DNA from: Glossina fuscipes
Taxonomy: Eukaryota; Arthropoda; Insecta; Diptera; Glossinidae
Assembly: GCF_014805625.2 (NCBI RefSeq)
Contig: NW_023998464.1
Coordinates: 3,313,622-3,377,621 of the forward strand
DNA length: 64,000 bases
Reading direction: 5' to 3'
In this document: one piece after another, positions 27,601 through 39,835 of the stretch
Numbering within the stretch: position 1 is the first letter of the stretch
Layout: the number at the start of each line of letters is the position of its first letter
Position numbers and translations under genes: made by a program
The notes under the pieces: model-generated
The model's database searches: none
Seen by the model: the letters and a program-made list of their open reading frames with translations, nothing else
Told to the model about the DNA's origin: nothing

Positions 27601-28080
27601 TACCATCCACTATTGCACGTTCCTGACACGAGCCTTTAGTATAATATATGTAAACATTCGCAAGTTTGGTAGGGTTAAGGCAAGTTTTCTACTTCCACTA
27701 CGACGCTGGTGTAAACCTTTTTCCTTGTTTTATTACCAAATGTTTGTTTTGTAATCAAGTTTGTATTGTGAAACTTTTTCCTTGCTAAACATAATTACGT
27801 TTAATATAATTTTTGTCATCTACTTATTCGAAACTTTAATATAATTGAATGCATTATAAAGGGAAACAGAAAACTTGAGATTACAACTTACCTCGACTTG
27901 TCCCTCTAACGTTTCTTAGTTCTTATAACTTATCCTTCCATTTGAATAATTCTCTATAAGTTTGACTTACTGGTAATTATATTGGTAAACGGAGCTCCAA
28001 GCGATTCTTTCGTATTTCTTCACAGACTAAATATTTTTCAAAATTTGTTACACGCAATGGAAATGTCATTGACTTTTGCA
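24606..28080. other. Non-coding DNA, nothing recognised
   Basis: AT-rich sequence with a short TA tract at about 26866-26884 and a poly-A run near 26651-26666. Open frames are short and hydrophobic, as chance frames in AT-rich DNA tend to be. Confidence 0.4.
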
Positions 28081-28500
28081 TATTATTATTCTTAGTATTA
28101 TTATCATTTTAGACTAACGAAATAAATTCTTAGACTAAAAAAGAAAAGACATTAAGCACTAGCAACACAGGCTATCGGCTCTAATTTATAAAAGTGCATT
28201 AGGTATTGATAAAGTAGTATATTGTATTGATATTCTGTTCTGTAGCTGATTGTAGGATGTCCAAAGGGTTAATAGTTCCAAATGCCATATTTCTAGCCAA
28301 GGTAAAGTTAAGGCAGTCACAGAGAATGTGCTTTTTATAGTGAAAATTGTCCACAATTGCAGATTGGGGAGGAAGACTTCTTCAAGATCCATTGGTGAGT
28401 TGCAATTGTATGACCAAGGCAAAATCTCGAAAATGTTTGGATCTTGATTTTCTCAACATCTGTTGGATATAAAGGTGGAGTCAATTGAGGGTTAATAAAA
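28081..28500 (-). mobile_element. Decayed LINE, 3' end of ORF2 and 3' tail (copy 1)
   Basis: Read on the minus strand, a frame passes through FSRFCLGHTIATHQWILKK and then CNCGQ (28361-28347). After a one-base frameshift it continues as KHILCDC. This is the pattern 'RIGHTRLTH...C.CG....KHIL.EC' found at the C-terminus of ORF2 in RNase H-bearing non-LTR retrotransposons (I, R1 or LOA-like). The 3' UTR ends in TTAGTCTAAGAATTTATTTC followed by TAA-rich repeats (28130-28081), which is nearly the tail seen in the SINE at 36965. The 5' part of the element, including reverse transcriptase, is not recognisable here, as expected for a 5'-truncated copy. Confidence 0.75.
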
Positions 28501-29093
28501 GAGTAGTGCTGATGATCTCTTTAACTTCTCTTCCAATGTATCTTTGAAGATCCAACTTTTTGTAGAAAGTATTGCTTTACAATGCAATTTTAAAAACACT
28601 TTCAATTGATTCCAAGGTGTTCTACTTTCAACAGATCTTCCGGTAATTCATAGGTTATTTTTCTGTAGTTTGCGTACGAATCAAAACATTTAAACTTTGC
28701 TGCACAAAAAAATGGGCGAATTAGATGCACCGGTATAGAAAGACTCTGACAAAAACGGTGTTAGGTATTAAAAGTGCGCTTTTAAATTGCTTGAAGAAGT
28801 GGTGCCGAAGCAAGCGTTCTTGTCGCAAGTATATAAGTATATAAGCCTCGTGGTGCAGACCGTAGAGTATGTTTTATACATGCCAGATCATGTGTACTGT
28901 TTGATGGTCGTCAAAATATGGGAATAAGTATTACGCACTACATATACACACTATATAACATATTAATAATACCCCGAAAGTATTGATTAATCAAGAAAAA
29001 AATATTCTTAATTTGTAACCTTAGTTGGCATTGTAGCATAAAATCCTTAAAAAAATAAGATATGTAAAACTCTAGCTATTTGTTAAGATCTTT

Positions 29094-29111
29094 AAAAAAA
29101 AAAAAAAAAAA
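29094..29111. repeat. Poly-A tract
   Basis: Eighteen A in a row, followed by AT-rich DNA; possibly an old retroposon tail, with no body recognised. Confidence 0.9.
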
Positions 29112-30578
29112 TATTTTGACTAAAGTTAGCATACTTAACCACCTACGATAATAATATTTCGAAAAACCTTAATGTGCTGAGCATCGAAAGGCCAATACAT
29201 ACCAATAATAAATATTTCTCAGAATTTAGTATTTTTCCTCTTCTTCATTATTAAAATGTTTGTAAAATGGTGAATAGATGGCTTCTCTTAAATAGAGCTT
29301 GAAGCTTTTAAGATTTCAGAAAGAAGGCACATGTCAAGGTTTTGGCAAAGGGTGAGAAAGGGAGAGAGCTCAGACTATGCAAAACTACGAAATCTGGCTA
29401 TGCTATGCGGAGGACAGTTATTATTTTAAATTAGATATAGACTGACTGTTTTTTCACATCTTCCGCAAACAGTATTCAAATTCGATTTTCCAGGCAAAAT
29501 GCGCCCTTAAGCCCTTAAGAGGCGAGAGAATCATTTTCGTTTCAAACATTGGAAAAGTACCTGCCCTGGCATGAATGTTCAGGAAAAATAATTTTCTTAA
29601 ATCGAGTTCGGAGTGAACATTATCCGATAACTTTTTAGTTTTGCTTCAGACGAAGACTTATTCAAATTAGTTGACAAGCTTTGCACTTGACTTAAATCTG
29701 CATTTCGTCTGAAAAGAATAATCGTGTAATAATGCGTCAGCGCCACGAAAAATTTTGTAAAATTATTTCTGTTATATGGAATTTATTGCATTTGCAAAAT
29801 AAAACGACGTAGCAGCAAGGGATCTATAAAAGAAGAGACTCGCAGCAGCCCCAAAATTTATAAGTAGTTCATCAGCAAGCAAGCAACAGATTGTAATGAT
29901 ACCACCAGCTAGAATGGTCGCTGTTACTATCGACGACATTTAAAGCGTAATGGTTGTGAGACTTTATGAATGATTTTCGTTGTTGTTATTGTTGTTGTTT
30001 ATTCGAAAAGTAAAACATATATCTTTGTTTATTGGAAAGCCGCATAAAGCGACACAGGAGTCTGGCAGCAGCTATAAAATGGCAACCAATGATGTTGTTA
30101 TGCTGGTTCAGGGTTTATTAAAACTGTTACGTGTGTCAATGAAGTCGATAATAAAAAAAACCTTTTTAGAGGGAGACAGGGCTTCCCAAACTTAATGTTT
30201 TCTCATGCATTTTATATTTTTTTAGCTGAGAAGTCAAATGCGGAAAAGTACGCTATGAAAAGCTCGTGTATACGGTTACGGTCTTGTATACCTGGGGGTA
30301 TTTATTGAAGCGACATAATGAATTGCTTTTATTGACAAGTTAATGTTTTATAGGTGTCATCAACATCACCGCAGTTTTTTGGCCTAATCCTCCGACTCTT
30401 TCTCTACTTTTGTTATACCCTGTTATAGATATTAGATGTCGTCGTTGCTGCTGTTGATGATGATGATGGTGACTGTGGTGAGGTTGTTTGTTATTTTCAG
30501 TATCGTTTTCCCGTTGTAGTATCGGTACGAGTTTATTGGCTGCATGCACAGGTCCCCAAGCATATATGCTGTTTGACT

Positions 30579-30579
<1 letters not shown>

Positions 30580-30614
<35 letters not shown>
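30580..30614. repeat. Poly-T tract at gap edge
   Basis: Thirty-five T run directly into the N block, so the assembly probably failed in this homopolymer and its true length is unknown. Confidence 0.95.
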
Positions 30615-30714
30615 NNNNNNNNNNNNNNNNNNNNNNNNNNNNNNNNNNNNNNNNNNNNNNNNNNNNNNNNNNNNNNNNNNNNNNNNNNNNNNNNNNNNNN
30701 NNNNNNNNNNNNNN
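30615..30714. other. Assembly gap, 100 N
   Basis: Exactly 100 N, a conventional unknown-size gap that begins within a poly-T run. Confidence 0.99.
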
Positions 30715-31339
30715 AACGACATGTTTCTATTGTTGATGTTGTTGTTCATTTAGTGCGGTCGACGATTATTTACACCAATTGAATTCAAACTCCCATCATG
30801 AATTTCATAAATTATGTATTTTTAGGAATATGAAATATATTTTGGCAATGGAAGAAGAACCACAACACGTAGCACACGAACCGTCTGCTTTCCTATATAT
30901 TTTCTCTATTTTGTTTATATTTTGCGTGTATCGTTCATTTAATAACTGATAGGCTATTGATGGATTGTTTAGTACTTGTTGTCTTCATTGTTGTTATTAT
31001 TATTGTTATTGTTACAGTCGCATATTAAACATGTACACATAATCATCATAGCATTGCACGCGATGTCGTCTCCAAGTATTAATAAATTGCGTTCTTATTA
31101 TGTTATCTTTGACTTTCTTAAACAAGAGCAATGGCTTGTCTATATGAAGCAAATTTATTGACTTAGTCAAGTGATTGACTATAATTGTATTTGTTTCACA
31201 CAATGGTATTAATAACGACATTCATTAGCTAATTACAATATAATACATAGCCGATATGATATGATATGATATTGATATTTGCTTTGACATTAGAGGAAAG
31301 TAGGTGTGCAATGGCTTTAAGTAATCAATTATTTTAATC

Positions 31340-31400
31340 GATGGTCTCCAACTGCAATATCGCTGGTCGCGGCCTCGAATCTCAGCGCGGTAAACCGTAC
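31340..31400 (+). mobile_element. tRNA-like SINE head fragment, plus orientation
   Basis: The block TGGTCGCGGCCTCGAATCTC (about 31363-31382) matches TGGTCGCGGGTTCAAATCTC of the 32421 copy read in SINE sense. It therefore contains a degenerate B box in plus orientation. No TAA-rich tail follows. It is the one family member I see in this orientation. Confidence 0.45.
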
Positions 31401-31579
31401 TTTGTAAGTATATAAATTACATAATAGTTGCTTAGATTTATGCTCGCGTTCAATACTGCATACTGTGCACTTTACCTTTGCTGCTAGAGCAAGCAGCTGT
31501 TTTATGTTCTTTATTATAGTGACTTAGTTTAAGACTTATACTTATGTTCATTCATATGTATTTTGACCCCAAAATTATC

Positions 31580-31715
31580 CTATTATTGCTACTATTAGTT
31601 TAGCCAGGGAAATAAGTTATAAGACTAAAATCTTAAAACACTACCGTCTAAAGCTATCCACGTTATAGGAAATTTTACTGTCCTTGAGACTTGAACTCTC
31701 GACCATTATGTTTAT
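31580..31715 (-). mobile_element. tRNA-derived SINE with TAA-rich tail (copy)
   Basis: On the minus strand the order is a degenerate B-box region (GAGAGTTCAAGTCTCAAGG near 31701), then a body, then TTTTAGTCTTATAACTTATT, then CTGGCTAAACTAATAGTAGC and further TAA/TAG repeats. The same order and sequence occur at 36965-37115. The A-box end is poorly preserved. Confidence 0.55.
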
Positions 31716-32414
31716 TTTGATCTTTGCCATCCTCTTGATCGATGAGCTCCTCTATGGTTGCGTAATTTAAGTCTTTAATCTTAATAGCGTACGGCTGCTT
31801 ATATGACCAGTAATGAATAAATAATATCCAGCAAAAGGAACGAACGAACACAGATCTGTTTTAAGTTCATTAAGAGAGGACCGTCAAGCCAAACAGAATA
31901 GATGGTGTATTAGTTCAGGTTCCCTGATACTTTGGAATGTCCTCGTTGAGGGCATTACATGTTTAACAAGGGTTTAGACAACGGAACTCACTCACTTATA
32001 TTCAATGTTTATGGGAAAATTAGTGAAATATTTAAGGGGGTTATTACGAAAAGCTGAAAGTTGACCTTTACGCGATTTTCGAAATAAACTACCGAAGGAT
32101 TGGTGAAGATCGAAACAAAACCTGATATTTTCACTTCACAATGACTTTTATAAAAAGAAGAACAAGCAAGTAAACATATATTTAAAATGAATTTTGTTAA
32201 ATCTGAGTCCAAAATTTATTTTAATTCAGTTACTATAAACGGTATCAAAATGATTACCGTTGGGTGACATTGGGCAAATCGTACTCGCGAAGAGGGTAAA
32301 AACTGCAGCAGAGGGAAGTTTTCGAGGAACACAAATTTCCTGTATTCCTGTCCAATCTGCAACTGTTAAGCCATTATTGACTAAGCGCACACCGTAGCCA
32401 AACGTGTTGTAGGG

Positions 32415-32480
32415 CACTGAGATTTGAACCCGCGACCAATGATTTCCTAGTCGTGATTCTAAGCTACTTGCCTGCACTAA
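32415..32480 (-). mobile_element. tRNA-derived SINE head
   Basis: On the minus strand, GGGTTCAAATC (32431-32421) is a clear B box. Upstream, GCAAGTAGCTTAGAATCACG and GACTAGGAAATCATTGG align with the head at 37057-37110. The sequence that follows, down to about 32270, differs from the TAA-tailed copies. It may belong to another subfamily or to an unrelated insertion site. Confidence 0.55.
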
Positions 32481-35400
32481 CGGAAATTGGGCATCGAAAA
32501 CTCGAACTTGGGACCCGAAATATATGAACGTCATATATGGTGTATACGAATTCGACGTAGAAAGATTTTCGTTGACCAACTGACCCATCCAAAATTAATA
32601 AAAGAATTTATAATTGTTTACTTTATGGTTCATAAGTACACTTTAATTGCAATGAAAAGAACGTTAAGATAAAAATCGCTGAGCTGCACTTCACATTTAC
32701 TGATCCATTAATATTACGCATATGCATAAAAGTATTCGATTCGCTGGATGACATGAAAAGTTCATTTCTTCTATTAGAAGCTAAAATTTATATTTAAACA
32801 AAATCTATATTTAGAAAGCAATGACGATGACGATGATGATGGTAACAGACACAGTAACAGCAATAACATATACATGGAATACATACATTCCATATTCAAG
32901 TTTGCAATGAAAAACCAAAAGCAATGTGAACATCCAACACGAACGCTAACCCAAAGCCTACAGTGACGCTTATTTCGAAGCATACAGTACAACATGAATG
33001 AACTAAATAAGAGATTGCAAGCTCCCAATAATGTTAGACTATAATTAAAAAGAAAACACAACAATTTACTTCAAACAGTGATGATGTCATTTATGTTCAT
33101 CAGAATAAAAGTCACAGCATTAACACCACCAAAGAGGCGAAGCATCTGTAAATGTGAATCATGCAGCTTCGCAGCGAGCCCAGCTAAGTTAAGCATATCG
33201 AAGTTAATCATTTTGTTGTTCTCCTTTTTCAACTTCTGGTTTTCTTTCATAAGTTAGTCTCTTAGTAGCTAAACTTGTATTCCATGTTTTGCGGTTGTTG
33301 CTAGTGTTGTCTATCTTTTTTGCTTGTGTGTACTGAATCTAAACAGTTTGGCCAATTTAGTTTGGTTTAGCAAATCAATTAAATTCAATTAATCTTCCAA
33401 CATGCTCGCGCAGTTAATGAAGAACTGCTAACGCAACGGGAAGGGTGAGCGAGTAGGATACGGACAAAGTTATCAATGATAGTGACACAAATTATTCATC
33501 AGAAAGTCGATTGGTAAATTCGAAATGTTTAGAGATACTTACACAACCAAGCAAGTAATGATGGGGCCATTTGTTCCGGAATATAGAGAGAGACTATATT
33601 GATGTACTATTTTGTATGCGATGCACTGTTAGAAATTTAGTTACAAAACCGGAAAAAATTATGTCTTATAATAATAAGGCAAGAAACAATCAACAATCCG
33701 TTGCATATACGGGCGCTTTCAAATGGTCAAGCTTAATAAAGCTGACTTCACAACCTATTCGACAATCTTTGCAGTGATTTTAATAATGGCCGTAATTTAA
33801 TTTTGATATCTCATCGAAAGCGCGCGTATATCACACTTTTCGATCCCATATCTTCAAATAAGCGATAGTTACACAAACGATACGCCTGAGCTTATGGACA
33901 GACATCTCTACGTTTGCTTGACTGCCAATGATGATTTTTATCAGAGCGTATACAGTGTTTGTTTCTTTCTTACGCCTTTACTCGAAGGATAGATTTTGTC
34001 ATCATTTTATAGAAGCGTATGCAAGACCTAAAAGAAAGCTTCAGATATTTTGATGTAAATAAACATCTAAAGCAACCTGAGTACGTCCGTTTGCCCGTCT
34101 GCCTACATATCTGTCTATGGTTGGTATACTCGTAATCGCACGAATTAGTATATAGGCTTCAAATCGGAACTTGTTGCACATAGGTTGATATTGGCATCGC
34201 CTACAGTGCAATATAAACGGAGAACACGTCTAAAAACCGAGAAATAGTGAGAAATAGCAATAGACAGAACGACAAAGAATTTCACGTATATCCTACTGTG
34301 CGATTCACACCTAACATTCCGGAGCTTAAAATTTCAACATCAACGGCCGCAGGCATAGAAGATTCATCCACAGCGAATATAATTACTGCCTTCAGCACTT
34401 ACAGCCCAGACTATATATAGTCACAATCAATTAAGTTCGTATGTCCGTCTGTTCGTTTGTGCGTTTGTGCGTGGTCTTCCATCCATGTCTACCCATCTTC
34501 TCTGCACGATGTCTGCTAATGTGTTTTTTTATTCAACGTACAGGTGATAAGTTTTGAAATATTTCAGCAAAACTTCATACGCTGAGGAACATTGGCTGGA
34601 GAACTAATTCTGTCGAAAATGTTGTGGATTTGGGCATTTTTAGGACCATTCTCCATACAATGCATTATTTTGAAAGGTCTGCATAAAAGGTATATAAATA
34701 TATTCATGTAGGTGGACCAACTCTTTGAAGGTTCTACCAAATAAACATTACTGCGATAGGCAAGCTTTTATATAGCACAAAGTCTAGTCTTATTAAGAGG
34801 ATACGTCCGCAGTAGTCGTTGGCTGAAGCAGCCCAGATCATTGCTCCCAGTATAGATTATGATTTTGAAAGATGAATGGCTATCAATAATTAAGGATGTA
34901 AATTGAGCAATTAGTCGGTGACGTAAGCACTAATAATTTGGCATAAAAATAAAATGCGCTGAGGTTGAAGCGTATAGTTTTTAGTTTTTAGGGTAAGACG
35001 ATTTCTTTTGCTAAATTTAGAACGAGTCGGTTGTCATTTTGGGTTGACTTTGACGTTATACGAACTGAAGGTATATAACATTTGGTATATTATCAGGAAA
35101 ATAATTGAAAATATATATTCAGCGCAGTTATGTAAAAAAGTTCATGGTCGGCTTTTCCTGACTACAATATCTGTACTTCCTCCGCAATGTTGTTCATTTG
35201 AATTCATTGTTTTTTGCATTGATCACTTCGTCCGTTCATGTAATATACTTTCTATCCTGTACCATGAAGATATTTTCTTAAGTCGTGCGTTATTTGAATT
35301 ACGATTGACTCTGTTTAAAAGAAATCAGTATAGTTGCATACAAAAATCTGAGAAGTGATACTGCATTGTTTACGAAAATCTAATTCAAAAAAGATTTAGT

Positions 35401-36960
35401 AAAGGCTTTTTCGTTTATTAAACTGATTTTACTACGGGTTGTTTCGTCTAGATGACTCCTGCGAAGAACTTTGCCCTTGATACATTTCTCTCAGTGCACT
35501 TTAGGAATATAATGCTGGCAGTAGGCTCTTTTCACGTTTATTCGTCATTGAAATCAATTCAATGAAATGCACTACAACGGCTTCGGCCGTTCCGCAGTCA
35601 TCATTTTACATTTGTTCGCAATAAACGATGAATACTTTTGCAAGATTTGTATTTCACCAATTGAAGGAAATGTTTTTCTCACGCTGCAAACACTCATTCA
35701 CACATCCATTGGTCAGTTTGACACTGTCGAACTTTAGCATGATTTACAAGAGAAGAAAAAAAGCTTTAATTAAAAACTCAATACTGAGATATTGATGGCA
35801 GAATGGTGTTGATTATCGCACTGTTCTGTTTAGGGCGTGTATGCGTGGTCAATTCATATATTTACTACATTACTTACACATATACACGTTATATAATATA
35901 TGTTTATGTGAGTTTATGTGTGTGTCCTTTACTGTTAATTGCATATAATTTACACATCTACACGTACTTGCACAGGCACATGCACAGGCATGGTTTGGTG
36001 CTTAACCATATCATTAATAATAAAACGACTACCAACAAATAATTTTGTAAAAACCAACAATAATAAACATGTGGATGGCAATGTGCGCGTACATGTACTT
36101 AAATTTATGGATTTCAATGGAACTAAGTATAAATAAGCTTTAAAGTTTAAGCTTTTGTACATTGATGAGAAAATACTAATAATGAATGAAATATTAAAAA
36201 TTATTTTATAAATGACTTTAAATGCATTTATTTGACAGTTGTGGGAAAGCAATGAATTTTTTTCTTTTTGTTTTCTTTCTCTCTTTTTCATACTTATTGT
36301 GTAATTTAACATAATAACATAAGAAGAAAAGTCGGAATTTTTATGTAGAAGATATACGTTTATGGTATGAAAATGATAAAAAAGTAGTTACGCATGCCAA
36401 CAGGCGTTGCTCTTTTGAAGTAAACTAGTCATCGCCTCATTTTTGTACATTTTTGTAAGAAGTGGAGCGGTGCTGAGAAAGTGCGTATCCCATCGACGCT
36501 ATTAAGTGGTAGTCGGAAGAACTCGAGTTAGGTGAGTAACCAGCATGTGCTAGCACCTCCAAGTTGAGCGCTTTCTACGTATCGATGGTGCATGGATGTT
36601 GTGTAAAAAATGACACTTGGAGAGTGAACGGCTCAAATCGACTAATTCTTGTTGGCAGCGCAAACGCTATTAATATCAAAATATTAACTGGCTCACTCGG
36701 AACTTATTGGCTAATAATTAATCTCATCCCACCAAACACAGAGTGTAGTCTTCGGGTCAAAACGCTTCAGCCGGCACGTTATGTGAATGGTGCGCCTGAA
36801 TTTTGCCTAGGAATTTTAACGCCTGCGATTTCCATCATAGATGTACTTTTCATACCCAGGTAGGATGTGATGCAGAAGGTGTTTCTTTTGTATCGTTCGG
36901 AAAAAGAGGAAATGCGAATGCGAATGCTTCTCGTTTGGTACAAAGCTCGATGCTTTCGTT
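32481..36960. other. Non-coding DNA, nothing recognised as a gene
   Basis: AT-rich sequence. Near 34083-34120 and 34440-34500 are GTCCGTCTG-type repeats like those in the repeats at 51830 and 60080. Open frames here have no domain. Confidence 0.4.
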
Positions 36961-36964
36961 GTTT

Positions 36965-37115
36965 ATATTATTATTATTATTATTACTATTATTATTATGA
37001 TAAATTTAGCCAGAAAATAAATTCTAAGACTAACTGTAAGACTCTACTGCACTTGAGATTTGAACCCACGACCATTGACTTACTAGTCGAGAATCTTGCC
37101 TACTCGGCCGCTCAG
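36965..37115 (-). mobile_element. tRNA-derived SINE, best full-length copy
   Basis: This is a compact unit of about 150 bp read on the minus strand. It starts with CGGCCGAGTAGG (A box, Ser/Leu-tRNA-like), then an anticodon-arm-like GACTAGTAAGTC, then the B box GGGTTCAAATC (37067-37057). A short body holds TTAGTCTTAGAATTTATTTT, and the end is a (TAA)n run at 36998-36965. Pol III internal promoter boxes plus a tail shared with a LINE define a tRNA-derived SINE. Such elements encode no protein and depend on a partner LINE's reverse transcriptase. The family name cannot be given without a database search. Confidence 0.72.
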
Positions 37116-39229
37116 ACTGGTCTTCGTTGTTTATAAAAAGCATTATTGCGTTGCAATTTGTGTTGGTATTTCAACTGTTTACTGTGCCAGATGTCCAAGC
37201 AATAAAAAAAAACGCTATATAAAAAACTCTAGACATTTATGTCCTCCACATTTTATGTTAGGCACATCTATAAGCGAACTTTGGTCTAGATACCTTACAC
37301 ATCCGATGCTCATATGGTGTCTGTTTCCAATTCGCGCATCGTATTATTCTTCAGATCAACTCTAGATTTTTTGTTAAGTTATATAAGGCACATTGAATTT
37401 TTACCAAAATGGTAAAGTTACGCGCTCTGACGTGATTCATCAGCATTGAAATGGTAAGTAAATAATTAAATAAACGCAATAAATTTTGAGAACCCGCATA
37501 TGAATTTCAAACATGAAACATGCATATAAAAATTAAATAGGAACAGTTCATGAAAATCATATAGATAAGAAACGACTTTGTAGCAATGACAGTGATGATC
37601 GTCATGAAAATATTAATGATGACGGGAATGTAAAAAGATTGTATAAAGTCGTTCCTTCAATTATGAAAACTTCAAATGTTAGATACAAAAAGCCGGTTGG
37701 TGAAGCTTGTGGTAAAATTAAAGAAAACGCATTAAATTAATTAACCCTTTGCGTGTTTCAATGTAACGCTTCCATGATTCTTTACATAAACTGCTATAAT
37801 ATATTTACAAGACATACAAACACTCATGCATGCATGCATGCATGCATAACCAATGAAATATATTGAAAATTTAAATTACAACAATTAACAGCAAGGGGTG
37901 ATTACAAAGCTCAATCCGTTCGTTAAAGGTGTGACCAAGCGGCTGTTTGTCTTATTTTTTATTCTTTAATATCTTGCCGAAGGTGTGTTTTTCATAAGTG
38001 AGTTGTCACCGTTCGTTTCCAATGAAATTATGCATTCGCTGTCTCCGTTGATCGCATGTCCTGATCCTATGATAATAACAAAAGCGTGAAATCACGTACA
38101 AGTTTATAAAAAGAAAATATTAAATAATTTTGCTTTCATTTTCAAATACTTTTCCACTTAATTCCCGCGTTGTTGTTCTTCTACAAGTAAGCATATCACC
38201 GTGCAATAATTATATAGGCAAAGAAAGAATTTCCTACGGTTTTAAAAGGTTTGTTATGACGTTCACTGATTTCCGTACAATAATAATGTGATGCCGTTCA
38301 TGTTCTGACAAATTGTTCTTATTAACTTTTTGTGTTTATTACTCTCTTCTTATTATTACTAATATATTTTTTTTGTTTGTTAAACCTTGATTTGATTTCT
38401 TGAATTCATATCTCTTTAGTAGTTGTTATTAGCAAATTTTGCGTGTCATCATACACTTCAGATTTCATTTGTTAAAATAATTCAAAATAAAATATTTAAG
38501 TGATTTGCCTAAAAATACAAAAAAAAATGTTTACTAACCTCTCCTCCGACATTATGTTGTTACCAAATTGGGAGTATGAGAGATTCGTAGTTAAAGAAAA
38601 AAACGTGTTTGATCTATGAAAAGATTTTCGTTGCGAAACTATTTTATCCAAGTAAACCCTCAATTCTGTATGCTCCGCTTAATACATACGTAGTGTAAAA
38701 TTTCGAACAATATGTTGGAATATCCTTTGATAACTTGATTCTATGGTCCGAAATATTACTTTCTGGCCCAAAGGAAAGTTTTGACGCTTTCTAGTTCGAT
38801 GTAAATTATTGGAATCGGACGGCAGAGACCCCAAACCAAGAGGATAAAGGAAAATTGAAGGAAAGTTTAATAAAATCTTTGCGTAAAAATGTCCGCATAT
38901 CGTATAAGTGCCATTTCGAGCCATAGTGCGATGTCGAGTTGATTTGTTCTTTCTAGTTGTAGTTATCAGACAAGAAGGGAAAAATTTCCTGGCGTCTTCT
39001 TTCGCTTTAGCTGTACTATTATCAACAATGAATAAAATTCGAAGAAAAAGAAAAGGAAAATTTCTCCGCGTATAACATAGATAGGCTTCAACGTAGTGTC
39101 CACCGTTTGGAAATCAGAGATCACATGTTCTCCTTCCTCGACTACCTCAGCTTCCGATTGCTAATCTACCTGTACCTATAAAATCATTCGATCGTTGAAC
39201 CCTTTCGATAGAACGGCACGAACACATAG
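37116..39229. other. Non-coding DNA, nothing recognised
   Basis: AT-rich DNA with an ATGC microsatellite at 37825-37847. No supported coding region. Confidence 0.4.
37825..37847. repeat. (CATG)n tetranucleotide repeat
   Basis: Nearly six units of CATG; self-complementary and therefore able to fold into a hairpin. Confidence 0.92.
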
Positions 39230-39335
39230 AAAAACAAACGGGCGGACATGGCTTAATCAATTCATGCTGGTCCAGAATATATATTCTTTATGGGTTCTCT
39301 GAAACTTTCTTTCTTTGCACACAAAATGTGGGTAC
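39230..39335 (+). repeat. Fly-type dispersed repeat fragment
   Basis: Contains GGGCGGACATGGCTTAATCA and AGAATATATATTCTTTATGG, then TTCTCTGAAAC. I recognise this as a pattern of a dispersed repeat common in fly genomes (GGACATGGCT ... ATATATACTTTATGGGGTC). The segment at 43600-43800 is a diverged second copy in the same orientation. Confidence 0.5.
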
Positions 39336-39764
39336 GCCCATCCTTCAGTGATAAGTGTAAAAATCTACTTAAAAAAATGGAAAATGAAAAATGGAGAAAT
39401 GGGTTGTCTTATGTGCCGTTTTGAGAAATCGTGCTTTGAGAGAAACGCCGATTAAAGTTTCGAAATGCATTATATGGACTTGCATTTGTTTTTACGATAA
39501 ATTTTGGGATTTCTTGGTAAAAATTTGCAGTAAAATTTTAAAACCGTTAGGGGTTGCAGGTTCACAACCTACTTGCAATGTATATATTACTTTCAAAATG
39601 CACAAAGTAAACAAACGTCGTCCTATACGTTCATAAAGGTTCCACTGAAGTCGGGAAAAAAGGTACGTTTCTCAGGCGATCGCTTCCAATTCTAGTCATT
39701 ACTTAAAGCTTTAAGTTGGCTCTTCTGTTTCTTTTCTCCTTAAATACATTAACTTACACTATAA

Positions 39765-39835
39765 TATGTGGATGGCGTATAGGATGCCCGACGCTTACAC
39801 GGGAGACCTCAGTTCAAGTCCAAGTGCGGCCAAGA
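39765..39835 (+). mobile_element. tRNA-Val-like SINE head or tRNA pseudogene
   Basis: A-box-like TGGCGTATAGG lies at 39773-39783 and B-box-like AGTTCAAGTCC at 39811-39821, at tRNA spacing. Between them, CCCGACGCTTACACGGG looks like an anticodon arm with TAC in the anticodon position, as in tRNA-Val. The acceptor ends do not pair well, so it is unlikely to be a working tRNA. The downstream body (to about 39940) has no counterpart I can find in the window. Confidence 0.5.

Larger units (their letters stand above)
28501..31339. other. Non-coding DNA with an assembly gap
   Basis: Contains a poly-A tract at 29094-29111, trinucleotide-rich DNA (GTT and GAT repeats) around 29976-30000 and 30440-30480, and a poly-T run abutting a 100-N gap. 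No gene is supported; His/Gln-rich frames near 30430-30500 are translations of the trinucleotide repeats. Confidence 0.45.

Noticed and set aside
30340..30549. His/Gln-rich minus-strand frame
   Set aside because: It is the translation of GAT/GTT trinucleotide repeats; no other coding sign.
36803..37000. Frame ending in a Leu run
   Set aside because: The Leu run is the translated (TTA)n tail of the minus-strand SINE.
37825..37847. Tetranucleotide repeat considered as a possible CRISPR or array-like element
   Set aside because: It is a plain microsatellite with no spacers; nothing in the window resembles a CRISPR array.
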